Shown here piece after piece: positions 13,973-21,331 of a DNA stretch of 22,056 nt (positions are counted from its first letter, which is position 1; each line of letters opens with the position of its first letter). The notes under the pieces are model-generated. The model was not told where the DNA came from, did no database searches, and saw nothing but the letters and a program-made list of their open reading frames with translations. Source of the stretch: CAYGWP01 sp964353455 (GTDB taxonomy: Bacteria > Planctomycetota > Phycisphaerae > FEN-1346); NCBI GenBank assembly GCA_964353455.1, contig CAYGWP010000406.1, positions 1 to 22,056 of the forward strand. The letters run 5' to 3'. Position numbers and translations under genes: made by a program.

Positions 13973-15528
13973 CGGGAGGGGAATCCATCGGGAGGTCCTG
14001 CATGATGAACGTCGTCCTTGCCGCCGCACTGGTCCTCGTGGCGCTCGGCGCTCTGGACGAGGTCCCAGATGGTCTTGCCGGAGGGGTCGGTCAGGCGGGC
14101 CTGGGCCAGCCAGCCGCCGGCTATGTTGTGGACCTTAAGGAGCACGAGGTTCCACCCGGCAACCAGTTTCACATCGACCTGGTCCTCATCGGGGCGAAGC
14201 ATGCGGCCGCCGTCCTTCGAGTGGACCATCTGCCCGTTGACCCACGCCTTGACGCCGTCATCGCTGCCGAGGAGCAGCCGCGCTGGCCGCGCCGCCGATG
14301 AATAAACGTATGTAGCCAGGTACGCATCAACGTTGGCGGCCATGCCGAGGGCGGCGGCAAGGTCAACGCGGACCGTGCCGGGCGGAAGGGCCTTCCACGT
14401 CAGTCCTGCGGCCTGCTCTCCGGCCCGCGGTCGTGCGGCGGCCTCGCCGATGTAGTCGGTCTCGACGCCCGGCTTGCCTGCCGGCGCCTTCAGGGGCCCG
14501 AGGGCCAGCCAGCGGTTGAGCCACCGGCCGGTCCAGACCGTCGGCGCGGGGTCGTGCATCGCGGCCTCGCGCCACATGCGGCGGGTGATGTGCTCGGACA
14601 TGATGTGCTCGTAGAAGCGCATCCAGTTATGTTCATCCTTTCGGCGGGCGTATTCCGGGTCGCCGCCCTCGCGCATGTCGCCCTCGTGGCGGCCGGCGTC
14701 GGACGACGGGACGACCTCCGGCGGATAGAAGAGGACCTCGCTGAACATCCAGTCGATCTGGTGGAGCCACTCGTGGAGTTCCATCTCGCCGTCGGTCGGG
14801 AAGGATGCATGCCAGGGCACGTCTGTCCAGCCTGCTCCGCGGGGTCCGACGTCGCCGCCGAACGTGCCGCCCATGTGCGGCGCGGGCACCGCCGGCCCGG
14901 CCCCCTCCTTGAACTTGACGTACACGAAGACGGAGTCGAACATGCGGCCGGCCATGAGGCGGTCGGTCGTCTCGCGGATGTTCCAGGGGGCGGGCCAGAA
15001 GGCGGCGCCCTGCGGGGTGAGTTTTGAGAGCGGCTCATCGACCACGGCGAACTCGGCATCGATCCGCAACATGCCGCCGGAGAGGCGGAAGACGTGGTCC
15101 GCGAAGGCGGCAATCGACGCCCGGATTTTCCGCTCGTCCTCATCGGTCACGGTGCTGGAGATCGAGCGGGCCTGGCCCTTGCCGTCCGTCCACGAGAAAT
15201 CAAGATGCCGGAATATGATGATAAGCGTCTTCCACGGCCGTGCGGCGGCAGGGTCCTGGTTCCGCGGGACCTGCGGCCGCAGGTTGTGGATGTGCGAGCG
15301 TGCCTCGGTCCGCTGGTCTTCGGTGGAATCGCACTGGTCGATGATGCGTTCCCAGGCGTCGAGAGCGGCGGGCGGGTCCTTCGCCTGCTCGGCCTTGAGG
15401 GCGGCGGCCCGCATTGCGGCCGGGTCGAGCACCTTCTCATCTTCCGGCGCCGCAGCGCCTGCCGACGAGAGCGCAAGGCCGCTGGCTGCAATCGCGAGTA
15501 GCAAACCCGCCAATTTTCGCCTCTGCAC
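13645..15528 (-). CDS. Exported HEXXH putative metalloprotease with C-terminal sugar-binding-like domain
   Basis: The frame gives 627 residues; the genuine part is probably the first 495 or so. The GTG at 15528 has AAAGGA six bases upstream; a TTG at 15534 directly abuts that site. The signal peptide is about 1-27. H252-E-W-L-H256 is a zinc-binding HEXXH motif, within a domain spanning about 95-330, and HNW-R-FYEH (about 300-308) offers more possible ligands. Residues about 380-490 form a jelly-roll like those at the end of many planctomycete enzymes (LGSDDGVKAWVNGQMVHS, then WNLVLLKVHN). After DLVQSAE (codon ending at 14044) the frame has no stop and runs antisense into the esterase gene to 13645, so the native C-terminus is probably lost. 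I do not recognise the peptidase family. Confidence 0.7.
   Translation of the reverse strand: MQRRKLAGLLLAIAASGLALSSAGAAAPEDEKVLDPAAMRAAALKAEQAKDPPAALDAWERIIDQCDSTEDQRTEARSHIHNLRPQVPRNQDPAAARPWKTLIIIFRHLDFSWTDGKGQARSISSTVTDEDERKIRASIAAFADHVFRLSGGMLRIDAEFAVVDEPLSKLTPQGAAFWPAPWNIRETTDRLMAGRMFDSVFVYVKFKEGAGPAVPAPHMGGTFGGDVGPRGAGWTDVPWHASFPTDGEMELHEWLHQIDWMFSEVLFYPPEVVPSSDAGRHEGDMREGGDPEYARRKDEHNWMRFYEHIMSEHITRRMWREAAMHDPAPTVWTGRWLNRWLALGPLKAPAGKPGVETDYIGEAAARPRAGEQAAGLTWKALPPGTVRVDLAAALGMAANVDAYLATYVYSSAARPARLLLGSDDGVKAWVNGQMVHSKDGGRMLRPDEDQVDVKLVAGWNLVLLKVHNIAGGWLAQARLTDPSGKTIWDLVQSAERHEDQCGGKDDVHHAGPPDGFPSRYFPFFAAASGSSFHSSVRKAGAGRPALFERLASCWPEPHAYRTATGPLTLGLETTTVSPSIFASAHSHFRSAAAMAKCLSGSPPFATGPPARFSKERRTAPPSTLIDL
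14002..14052 (+). pseudogene. Truncated start of an exported-protein gene
   Basis: GGAGG at 13991-13995 lies six bases before ATG-ATG, and the frame reads MMNVVLAAALVLVALGA, a convincing signal-peptide core with G/C-ending codons. It begins 29 bp after the esterase stop, as a next operon gene would. After about 14044 the frame only reads the back of the HEXXH gene, and it stops at 14301. My reading is that the gene was cut here by a rearrangement and only its signal peptide remains. Chance is possible, but a ribosome site, spacing and hydrophobic core all agree. Confidence 0.5.
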
Positions 15529-15739
15529 GGGCAATCCTTTCGCCGCCCCCCCGCACGCGGCGCCTGGGGCCGGGCGGCAGGGCCATTATCTTCCTTCGCG
15601 GCGAGAGGGTGTCAAGCCTCAACTCGCGGCGGGGTGCGGCAAAGGTGACAACGACGGGGGCAGGCCCCTTTCCCGAACGGCCGGAAAAGGCGCATGACCC
15701 CGACGGCTTTTTTCACTCACTGGACACGCGGGCGGCGCG

Positions 15740-15745
15740 TATAAT
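15740..15745 (+). promoter_or_regulatory. Consensus -10 box upstream of the pseudopilin gene
   Basis: TATAAT is a perfect sigma-70 -10 box, 45 bp before the GTG at 15790, in otherwise GC-rich DNA. TGGACA at 15721-15726 resembles a -35 box but is only 13 bp away, shorter than usual, so the -35 contact is uncertain. The divergent HEXXH gene starts at 15528, leaving 261 bp between the two starts. Confidence 0.4.
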
Positions 15746-15789
15746 ATCGCGCAGTGAGGGTACAGGGCGGGTCCGGAAGGAGCGAGGCC

Positions 15790-16617
15790 GTGAGACCTCT
15801 GCGCTGCGGGTTTACGCTGGTTGAACTCCTCGTGGTCATCACCATCATCGGAATTCTTGTATCGCTCCTGTTTCCGGTGATCCACGCGGCGTACACATCG
15901 GTGCTGGAATGGCAGTGCCAGAACAACCTGGGGCAATTGGCAAAGGTGGTGGCGGCATACTGCCAGCAGAATGACGGGTACTTCCCTTGCGCGGGAACCC
16001 GCGGCGCGACCCCAACCCAGCCCAGCGCGGGCGACTGGCTCTTCATCGCCAGCCGCGACACCTTGACGGACCTCACCGATGGCGATCTCTGGGGCGCAGT
16101 CGGCGGTTACGGCGGCCTTCTGGCCCGCAACAAGATGGTCGGCAAGGGCGACCTCTTTCTGTGCCCCGTGGACGTCGATACCGGCCTTGACCGCTCGAAG
16201 TGCAGCGGCCCCCCGGTCCGCTACCGCCTGCCCAACATCGACCCGCCGCAGTACACGGCCGTCACATCTTACGTCATCAACGGGAGCATCACATACGGCA
16301 ACGAACCTTTCGGGTCGGTGCGCCACGTCCGCAAGTTCCGGGACTTCGACCCCAACGACTTCCTCTTCATCGAGGAGGCCGCGACCCAGGCGGCCGGCTT
16401 CAGGGCGGCGTTCATGAACGGCTCCGAAACCGGCCGCAGCCTTACGAACCGCCATCACGGCGGCGGGTACGTCGCCTGCATGGACGGGCACGTGGAGTGG
16501 ATGCGGCAGGACAACCCCGACGACCCCGCCGACGAGAACACCTTCTTCAAGGAAATGGAGCGGGCCAACGTCGGCACGTGGTATCAGACCAAAGGCACAC
16601 GCTGGAATCCAGGCTAG
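15790..16617 (+). CDS. Type II/IV pseudopilin-like protein with H-X9-DG motif
   Basis: 275 residues. RCG7|F8TLVE12LLVV is a prepilin peptidase site with the +5 glutamate, followed by a hydrophobic helix to about 27. H222 with DG at 232-233 (RHHGGGYVACMDGHVEW) is the H-X9-DG motif of the prepilin-type family expanded in planctomycetes. The protein is expected to be cleaved and N-methylated by PilD, then inserted in the membrane or a pseudopilus; the true role of these many paralogues is unknown. The GTG at 15790 has AAGGAG at 15777-15782, seven bases away, and the peptidase site then begins six residues in. The earlier GTG at 15754 would make a long charged leader. Confidence 0.88.
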   Translation: MRPLRCGFTLVELLVVITIIGILVSLLFPVIHAAYTSVLEWQCQNNLGQLAKVVAAYCQQNDGYFPCAGTRGATPTQPSAGDWLFIASRDTLTDLTDGDLWGAVGGYGGLLARNKMVGKGDLFLCPVDVDTGLDRSKCSGPPVRYRLPNIDPPQYTAVTSYVINGSITYGNEPFGSVRHVRKFRDFDPNDFLFIEEAATQAAGFRAAFMNGSETGRSLTNRHHGGGYVACMDGHVEWMRQDNPDDPADENTFFKEMERANVGTWYQTKGTRWNPG

Positions 16618-16629
16618 CACCGCCTTCGA

Positions 16630-16651
16630 GGCCGCCGCGGGACCGGCGGCC
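16630..16651 (+). terminator. Hairpin after the pseudopilin stop
   Basis: GGCCGCCG (16630-16637) pairs with CGGCGGCC (16644-16651) around a six-base loop, 13 bases after the stop codon. There is no T-run, so an intrinsic terminator is only a possibility; it could equally pause polymerase or protect the 3' end. Confidence 0.3.
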
Positions 16652-16679
16652 ACGCCCCTGTGAGACCGCGCCTTTTCGA

Positions 16680-16708
16680 TGGACGAACCCTCGGCCCGCG
16701 ACTAAACT
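16680..16708 (+). promoter_or_regulatory. Possible promoter for a leaderless diguanylate cyclase mRNA
   Basis: TGGACG (16680-16685) and TAAACT (16703-16708) lie 17 bp apart and each matches 4 of 6 consensus bases. The ATG at 16719 is ten bases beyond the -10 box, where transcription would start. No Shine-Dalgarno site precedes that ATG. Together these hint at a leaderless transcript; the boxes are too weak to be sure. Confidence 0.3.
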
Positions 16709-16718
16709 CTTCGCCCCT

Positions 16719-18293
16719 ATGGGCAAGCAACCGAAACCGAAGGCATCTTCCGGGGGCAGGGGCGGTGCGCGCGGTCAGGCCGAAGTGACGATCCTCCTGT
16801 CGAGCGGCGACGCGGCGCTGCGCGAGGCGTGGTCGCAGACCACCCCGCCGCAGGGCTTTCGCCTCGCCACTGCCGCCGGTCTTCGCCCGGAGGATCTCGC
16901 CGGGCCAGACCCGCACCTGGTGCTGGTCGATGCGTCTGCCGCCGGTTCCAGGGGCGCCCTCGGAGACGCCCTCCGCCTCCACGCCGCGCGGATCATCTGG
17001 GTCGGCCCGGCCGAGGCGCTTCAGCGCCTGGGGCCGGAGCGCCTGGCCGAGGCGTACGACGTCGTGCCGACGCCGGCCACGCCCGCGGTCCTGGGCCAGC
17101 GTCTGGCGTGGTGGGCGCGGAGCATCAGCCGGACGGCCGCCCTGGAGGATATCGGCCGCAGGGTCGAGGGCCTGGCCGGGCAGAACGAGCGGCTTGCCGC
17201 CCGCGTCGCCGAGATCGAGGCCGGCGCCAAGGCGCTGCTGTCGCGCCACGAGGTCCTGGAGGAGGTTCTGAAGCGGATCCGTGAGGTGGCGCGGCTGTCG
17301 CGCCGGATCAACACGCTGGACATGAAGGAGATACTCCAGGTGTCCATCGAGAGGCTGCCTGCCCTGGTGGATGCACAGCGTGCAAGTTTCTACGTGTACG
17401 ACGCCGCCGCCGACCGCCTGGTCCTCCAGGGCCACACGCACGGCCGTCCGATTGCGGAACGGGTGGACCTGAAGGACAGCCCGCAAAGTCCGATGGCGGT
17501 GGCCTTGCGGCGGGGCGAACTCCTGGTGATCGGCGAGTTCGGCGAGTTCGAGCGGGCCGAGGACCTCGCGCTAGTCCGCGAGTTCCAGAACGAGTACGCC
17601 ACGCGCTCGTGCATCATCGCGCCACTGAAGGGCGGCGGCAAGGTCCGGGGAATCCTGAACCTGGCCGACAAGGCCGGCGGCGGATCCTTCGACGAATCGG
17701 TGGACCTGCCTGTCGTCGAGCAGATCGCGGAACTCATCGGCGCGAGCATCTACAACGTCGAACTGTACCGTGAGATGGAACTGGCGGCGAAGACCGACCC
17801 GCTGACGGGCCTGGCGAACCGCCGGGCCATCGAGGAGGCCCTCCGCCGCGAGACCGACCGCTCCGGCCGCTACGGCTCGCACCTGACGGTCCTGATGATC
17901 GACGTGGACCACCTGAAGGTCATCAATGATAAGTTCGGCCACGATGCGGGCGACGAGTGCCTGAGGAACCTTGCGGCGACGATCGCCGAGACGGTCCGCA
18001 GCGTCGATGTGCCCGGCCGCTGGACCGGCGGCGACGAGTTCCTGGTGGTGCTGCCCGACACTCCGGCGGCGGCCGCCCGGCGGCTGGCCCAGCGAATCCT
18101 GGACCGCGTCCAGTCTCGGACGCTCGTGCGCGGCCGGGAGCACCTGGCCGCAAGCCTCTCCATCGGCATGGCCGAGCACCAGCGAGGCGAAACGGTGGAA
18201 TCCCTGATCCGCCGCGTGGACCAGGCCATGTACGCCGCAAAGCAGTCCGGCCGCAACCGAATCATCACCGACGGCGAAACGGCGCAGGACTGA
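16719..18293 (+). CDS. GAF-GGDEF diguanylate cyclase with receiver-like N-terminus
   Basis: 524 residues, cytoplasmic. Residues about 20-135 resemble a degenerate response-regulator domain (VTILLSSGD, LVLVDAS), without a clear phosphorylated-aspartate set. A coiled-coil-like linker follows (about 140-195), then a GAF sensor domain (about 203-350) and a GGDEF domain (about 355-520) with DPLTGLANRRA, DVDHLKVINDKFGHDAGD and G437-G-D-E-F441. It should make cyclic di-GMP from two GTP in response to a GAF ligand. R427-S-V-D430 resembles the inhibitory RxxD site, but six residues rather than five precede GGDEF (VPGRWT). The ATG at 16719 lacks a ribosome site. The open frame back to 16200 overlaps the pseudopilin gene and is not used. 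Confidence 0.9.
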   Translation: MGKQPKPKASSGGRGGARGQAEVTILLSSGDAALREAWSQTTPPQGFRLATAAGLRPEDLAGPDPHLVLVDASAAGSRGALGDALRLHAARIIWVGPAEALQRLGPERLAEAYDVVPTPATPAVLGQRLAWWARSISRTAALEDIGRRVEGLAGQNERLAARVAEIEAGAKALLSRHEVLEEVLKRIREVARLSRRINTLDMKEILQVSIERLPALVDAQRASFYVYDAAADRLVLQGHTHGRPIAERVDLKDSPQSPMAVALRRGELLVIGEFGEFERAEDLALVREFQNEYATRSCIIAPLKGGGKVRGILNLADKAGGGSFDESVDLPVVEQIAELIGASIYNVELYREMELAAKTDPLTGLANRRAIEEALRRETDRSGRYGSHLTVLMIDVDHLKVINDKFGHDAGDECLRNLAATIAETVRSVDVPGRWTGGDEFLVVLPDTPAAAARRLAQRILDRVQSRTLVRGREHLAASLSIGMAEHQRGETVESLIRRVDQAMYAAKQSGRNRIITDGETAQD

Positions 18294-18308
18294 CCCGCTC
18301 GCCCATCT

Positions 18309-18407
18309 CGGCGCGGCGGGTCTCCGCACCCGCCGCGCCGGCACGCAACGTTAGGCAGAGCGCGGCCCGCCAGGACTGAGGGCGGGCCGCGCGAACACGC
18401 AACGTTA
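18309..18407. repeat. Tandem hairpin units with 12-bp direct repeats
   Basis: CGGCGCGGCGGGT (18309-18321) pairs with ACCCGCCGCGCCG (18328-18340). GCGCGGCCCGCC (18360-18371) pairs with GGCGGGCCGCGC (18381-18392). Each hairpin is followed by the same CACGCAACGTTA (18342-18353 and 18396-18407), so the unit repeats with a period of 54 bp. The two hairpins differ in sequence although their tails are identical. It lies between the cyclase stop and the next start, ending 15 bases before the ATG at 18423. Confidence 0.8.
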
Positions 18408-18422
18408 AACCGCTATAGGCAC

Positions 18423-20162
18423 ATGGCATCCACACGGCGCGAGTTCATGAAACTGGCGGGCCTCGGCGCGGCGGCCTGGGCCGTGGGGTCCCGGAGTCCC
18501 GCTGATGCGGCGACCCCCGTGAATCGAGACGCCTTCGGCGTATGGGCCAAGACGGACAGGTACGAGGTGACGGATTTCCCGTATAGGGGGGCCGAGGTCG
18601 GCATGTCATGGTCCGAGGTGGAGCCTTCGGACGGCGCGTTCGACTGGACGGCCTTTGATGCGGGGCTTGAGAAAGCGGCTCGCGCGGGATTGTATTCATT
18701 TATCGACATTGGAGTGGGCTTTGAGGGCCCCACGTGGCTTTACGACAAGGGGATTCCCAAAATTACCACCGATCACCGCACAAGGACCGGGCCCTATCCC
18801 TATTACCTGGACGCCCGTTACGTTTCCTACTATCACCGCCTTATCGAGAACTTCGGCAGGCATGTAAGGACTCTGCCTCCGCGCCTGGCGGAGCGGATTC
18901 TCTTCGTCCAGGTGAAGACCGGCGCGACGGGCGATGAGGCGCCCTACAAGGGAACCCCGACGCCCGCCCGATACGCGATCAGCGGCGACCAGTGGGGCGA
19001 GTTCAGGCTGGCCGCTTTCGGGAAGTTCAATGCGGCATTCCAGGAGGGCCCCGGGCGGGTCATTCCCCTGCTCTTCAACGGCCTCTTCGGCGACAAACCC
19101 CGATTGGATTGGGTCAAGGCGAACGTCAAAGGCGGTTGGGGACACAAGGAAGGCGGATACGGGCAATGCTATCAACTCAATGATGAGGCCGAACGGGCGA
19201 AGGACTTCATCGGCCACCTGATTGATCCGGAAGAGAACGACTACGAGTTCTTCACGCGCTGCGAGATGGACCAGGGGTGGAAGGAGGGCATCTTCGCGCC
19301 GAACATCCGCATGGGCTTCTACTGGACGGGCCTTTCCGCCCTCCACGGCGGATTGGGGGTCTGGAACCTCTCGAAGACCGCGTGGACCTGGTGCAGCGAG
19401 AACAAGTACTGGGAGTTCGCGCACTTCTTCAACAAGTACGCCGGCCAGACGCGGTCGCCTTCGGCCGCGGGGGCGTTCTGCGCACTGCGCGAGGGGCTGG
19501 ATTCCGCCGACACGGTGAAGTTCCCGGAGGCCCGATACGGCACGGCCGCGAGAGACAATCGACAGCGGTACATGGCCATCTGCGGCGCGTACGCCCCGAG
19601 GGGCGCGAAGATGGACGATCCGGACGGCGTGCTGGCGGGCCAGGTGCGACAGAGAGGCTCGCAGAAAGGACTAAACGACGCCGGCTGGCTGATCTTCCCC
19701 GGAAACTACGAGCGATTCCTCCACCAGATAGACCCCGACAAGACCAGCGTCGGCTGGTGGCGCGTCGGCGGCCAGGTGACGCCGGCCGCCCCGGTGTACG
19801 GCCGCTTCGCCAGGGGATTCGACCACGCCTCCGGCAAAGACGCCATGTATTTCGATATCAAGGACTCCTTCTTCTCAGGCAAACCGCTGAACGGCGCTTA
19901 TCCCGTAACCGTGCGCATCGTGTACTACGACCGTGGAACGGGCCGGTGGGCGCTTCAGTACGACGCCGTGGACGATCCGGGACGCACGGCCTGCGTCGTG
20001 ACCGAGACTGACTCGGGCACGTGGAAGGAAAAGACCGTTACACTCGCGGACGCCAATTTCGGCAACCGCGGAGAGCGCGGGGCGGACCTGGTGCTCGCCG
20101 GCATGGACGCCCAGGACCACATCTTCCACATGGTGGAAGTGACCCGCGGCGCGCGGGCGTGA
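18423..20162 (+). CDS. Tat-exported glycoside-hydrolase-like protein (beta-galactosidase-type TIM barrel)
   Basis: 579 residues. T4-R-R-E-F-M-K is a twin-arginine signal with an alanine-rich core to about 32. VGMSWSEVEPSDGAFDW (about 59-75) is the barrel entry motif of GH42-like and related glycosidases (W-x-x-x-E-P). VQVKTGATGDEAPYKG near 162-177 and later aromatic segments such as FYWTGLSALHGG are typical of exported planctomycete relatives. The C-terminal third (from about 435) looks like a beta-sandwich. I cannot fix the catalytic glutamates, so the sugar specificity is open and a non-catalytic role is possible. The ATG at 18423 has only a weak ribosome site (TAGG) and follows the hairpin repeat at once. 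It converges on the glycosyltransferase 11 bp away. Confidence 0.7.
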   Translation: MASTRREFMKLAGLGAAAWAVGSRSPADAATPVNRDAFGVWAKTDRYEVTDFPYRGAEVGMSWSEVEPSDGAFDWTAFDAGLEKAARAGLYSFIDIGVGFEGPTWLYDKGIPKITTDHRTRTGPYPYYLDARYVSYYHRLIENFGRHVRTLPPRLAERILFVQVKTGATGDEAPYKGTPTPARYAISGDQWGEFRLAAFGKFNAAFQEGPGRVIPLLFNGLFGDKPRLDWVKANVKGGWGHKEGGYGQCYQLNDEAERAKDFIGHLIDPEENDYEFFTRCEMDQGWKEGIFAPNIRMGFYWTGLSALHGGLGVWNLSKTAWTWCSENKYWEFAHFFNKYAGQTRSPSAAGAFCALREGLDSADTVKFPEARYGTAARDNRQRYMAICGAYAPRGAKMDDPDGVLAGQVRQRGSQKGLNDAGWLIFPGNYERFLHQIDPDKTSVGWWRVGGQVTPAAPVYGRFARGFDHASGKDAMYFDIKDSFFSGKPLNGAYPVTVRIVYYDRGTGRWALQYDAVDDPGRTACVVTETDSGTWKEKTVTLADANFGNRGERGADLVLAGMDAQDHIFHMVEVTRGARA

Positions 20163-20173
20163 CCTCCTCCGGC

Positions 20174-21331
20174 CTACTCCAGCGTCTTCTCCAGGTAAAG
20201 CAGACTGATGTAGAATGATGCAAACATTATCTGGATGCCGAGGATGGTGACGATGATGGAGAGGGTGGCGAGTTTGGTGATGGCGACATCGACGCCGGCG
20301 GTCTTTCCGGCCGCCTGCCACAGGAGGCCCGCCGTCACGAGGCCCATGACGGCGCCGAGCGCCAGGATCGCGCCGCCGACGACGAGGCCCTTCTCGAGCG
20401 TGAAGTGCTTCTTGAGGAGCCGCGTGGTGCGGCCCTCCTCGGCAAGGCCGCCGATGCTGGCCAGGATGTTGGCGAAGACGCCGAACTGGCCGATCTGCAT
20501 GCCCAGGATGAGGAGCGCCCCCGCGAAGATCGCCGTCGAAAGCCCCAGCGGCACGCCGAGAACCACCAGGTCCTCGAACTGGAGGAGCAGCGTCAGCACC
20601 AGGCCCGCCGCAAATAGCGCCATACCTGGATAGATAAACAGATACCTCGGCGCCAGGACCAGCATGAACCTGAGGTGCCGCCAGCCGTCGCTGAACGACC
20701 TGAGGTGCGGCACGCGCCCCGCGGCCGGCCGGTAGTGGATCGGGACCTCGCGGATCGCCAGTCGCCGCCGCGCGGCCTTGACGACCATCTCGGTGGCAAA
20801 CTCCATGCCGTTGCACCGGAGGTCCAGGGCCTCGATCGCGTCCCGCCGGAAGCCCCTCATGCCGCAGTTTGTGTCGGAGATGCCCGCCCGGAAGAACAGG
20901 TTCAGCACCGCCGTCAGGACGGGCGTGCCGACATAACGATGCAGCCACGGCATCGCCCCTGGATGGATCGTGCCCCTGAGTCGGCTGCCCATGACGAGGT
21001 CGGCGCCGCCGCGGAGGGCATCGAGGAACTTCGGTATCTCGGCGAAATCGTAGGTCGTGTCGGCATCGCCCATGACGACGAACTCGCCGCGGGCCTCGTG
21101 GATTCCGCGCCTTATGGCCGCCCCGTACCCGCGGACGTCGTGGCGTACGACCCGCGCCCCTGCGGCGGCCGCAAGTTGCACCGACCGGTCGGTCGAACCG
21201 TTATCGACCACGACGACCTCGCCGGCGACGCCCGCCTCCTCGAACGCGGCGCGGGCCTTCCGGACGCACTCCGCCACGTTGCGTTCCTCGTTGAGGCACG
21301 GCATGACGACCGAAATGAGCGGCTCGGTCAC
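20174..21331 (-). CDS. Family 2 glycosyltransferase, polyprenyl-phosphate type, with four membrane helices
   Basis: 385 residues. The N-terminal GT-A domain has ISVVMPCLNEERN (6-18), V42-D-N-G-S-T-D48, G88-D-A-D-T-T-Y-D95 (metal-binding DxD) and MGSR (114-117), as in dolichyl-phosphate mannose/glucose synthases. Four hydrophobic stretches follow (about 231-250, 265-292, 315-338 and 354-380), so the enzyme sits in the membrane and probably transfers a sugar from a nucleotide donor to polyprenyl phosphate. GTG at 21331 overlaps the stop of the upstream radical SAM gene as GTGA, with AGGGGGG just before it, so the two are translationally coupled. The open frame beyond 21331 runs antiparallel to nothing known and is only a shadow of the radical SAM gene. 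Confidence 0.88.
   Translation of the reverse strand: MTEPLISVVMPCLNEERNVAECVRKARAAFEEAGVAGEVVVVDNGSTDRSVQLAAAAGARVVRHDVRGYGAAIRRGIHEARGEFVVMGDADTTYDFAEIPKFLDALRGGADLVMGSRLRGTIHPGAMPWLHRYVGTPVLTAVLNLFFRAGISDTNCGMRGFRRDAIEALDLRCNGMEFATEMVVKAARRRLAIREVPIHYRPAAGRVPHLRSFSDGWRHLRFMLVLAPRYLFIYPGMALFAAGLVLTLLLQFEDLVVLGVPLGLSTAIFAGALLILGMQIGQFGVFANILASIGGLAEEGRTTRLLKKHFTLEKGLVVGGAILALGAVMGLVTAGLLWQAAGKTAGVDVAITKLATLSIIVTILGIQIMFASFYISLLYLEKTLE

Noticed and set aside
16200..16718. Upstream extension of the diguanylate cyclase
   Set aside because: Overlaps the pseudopilin gene in another frame and has arginine/proline-rich content.
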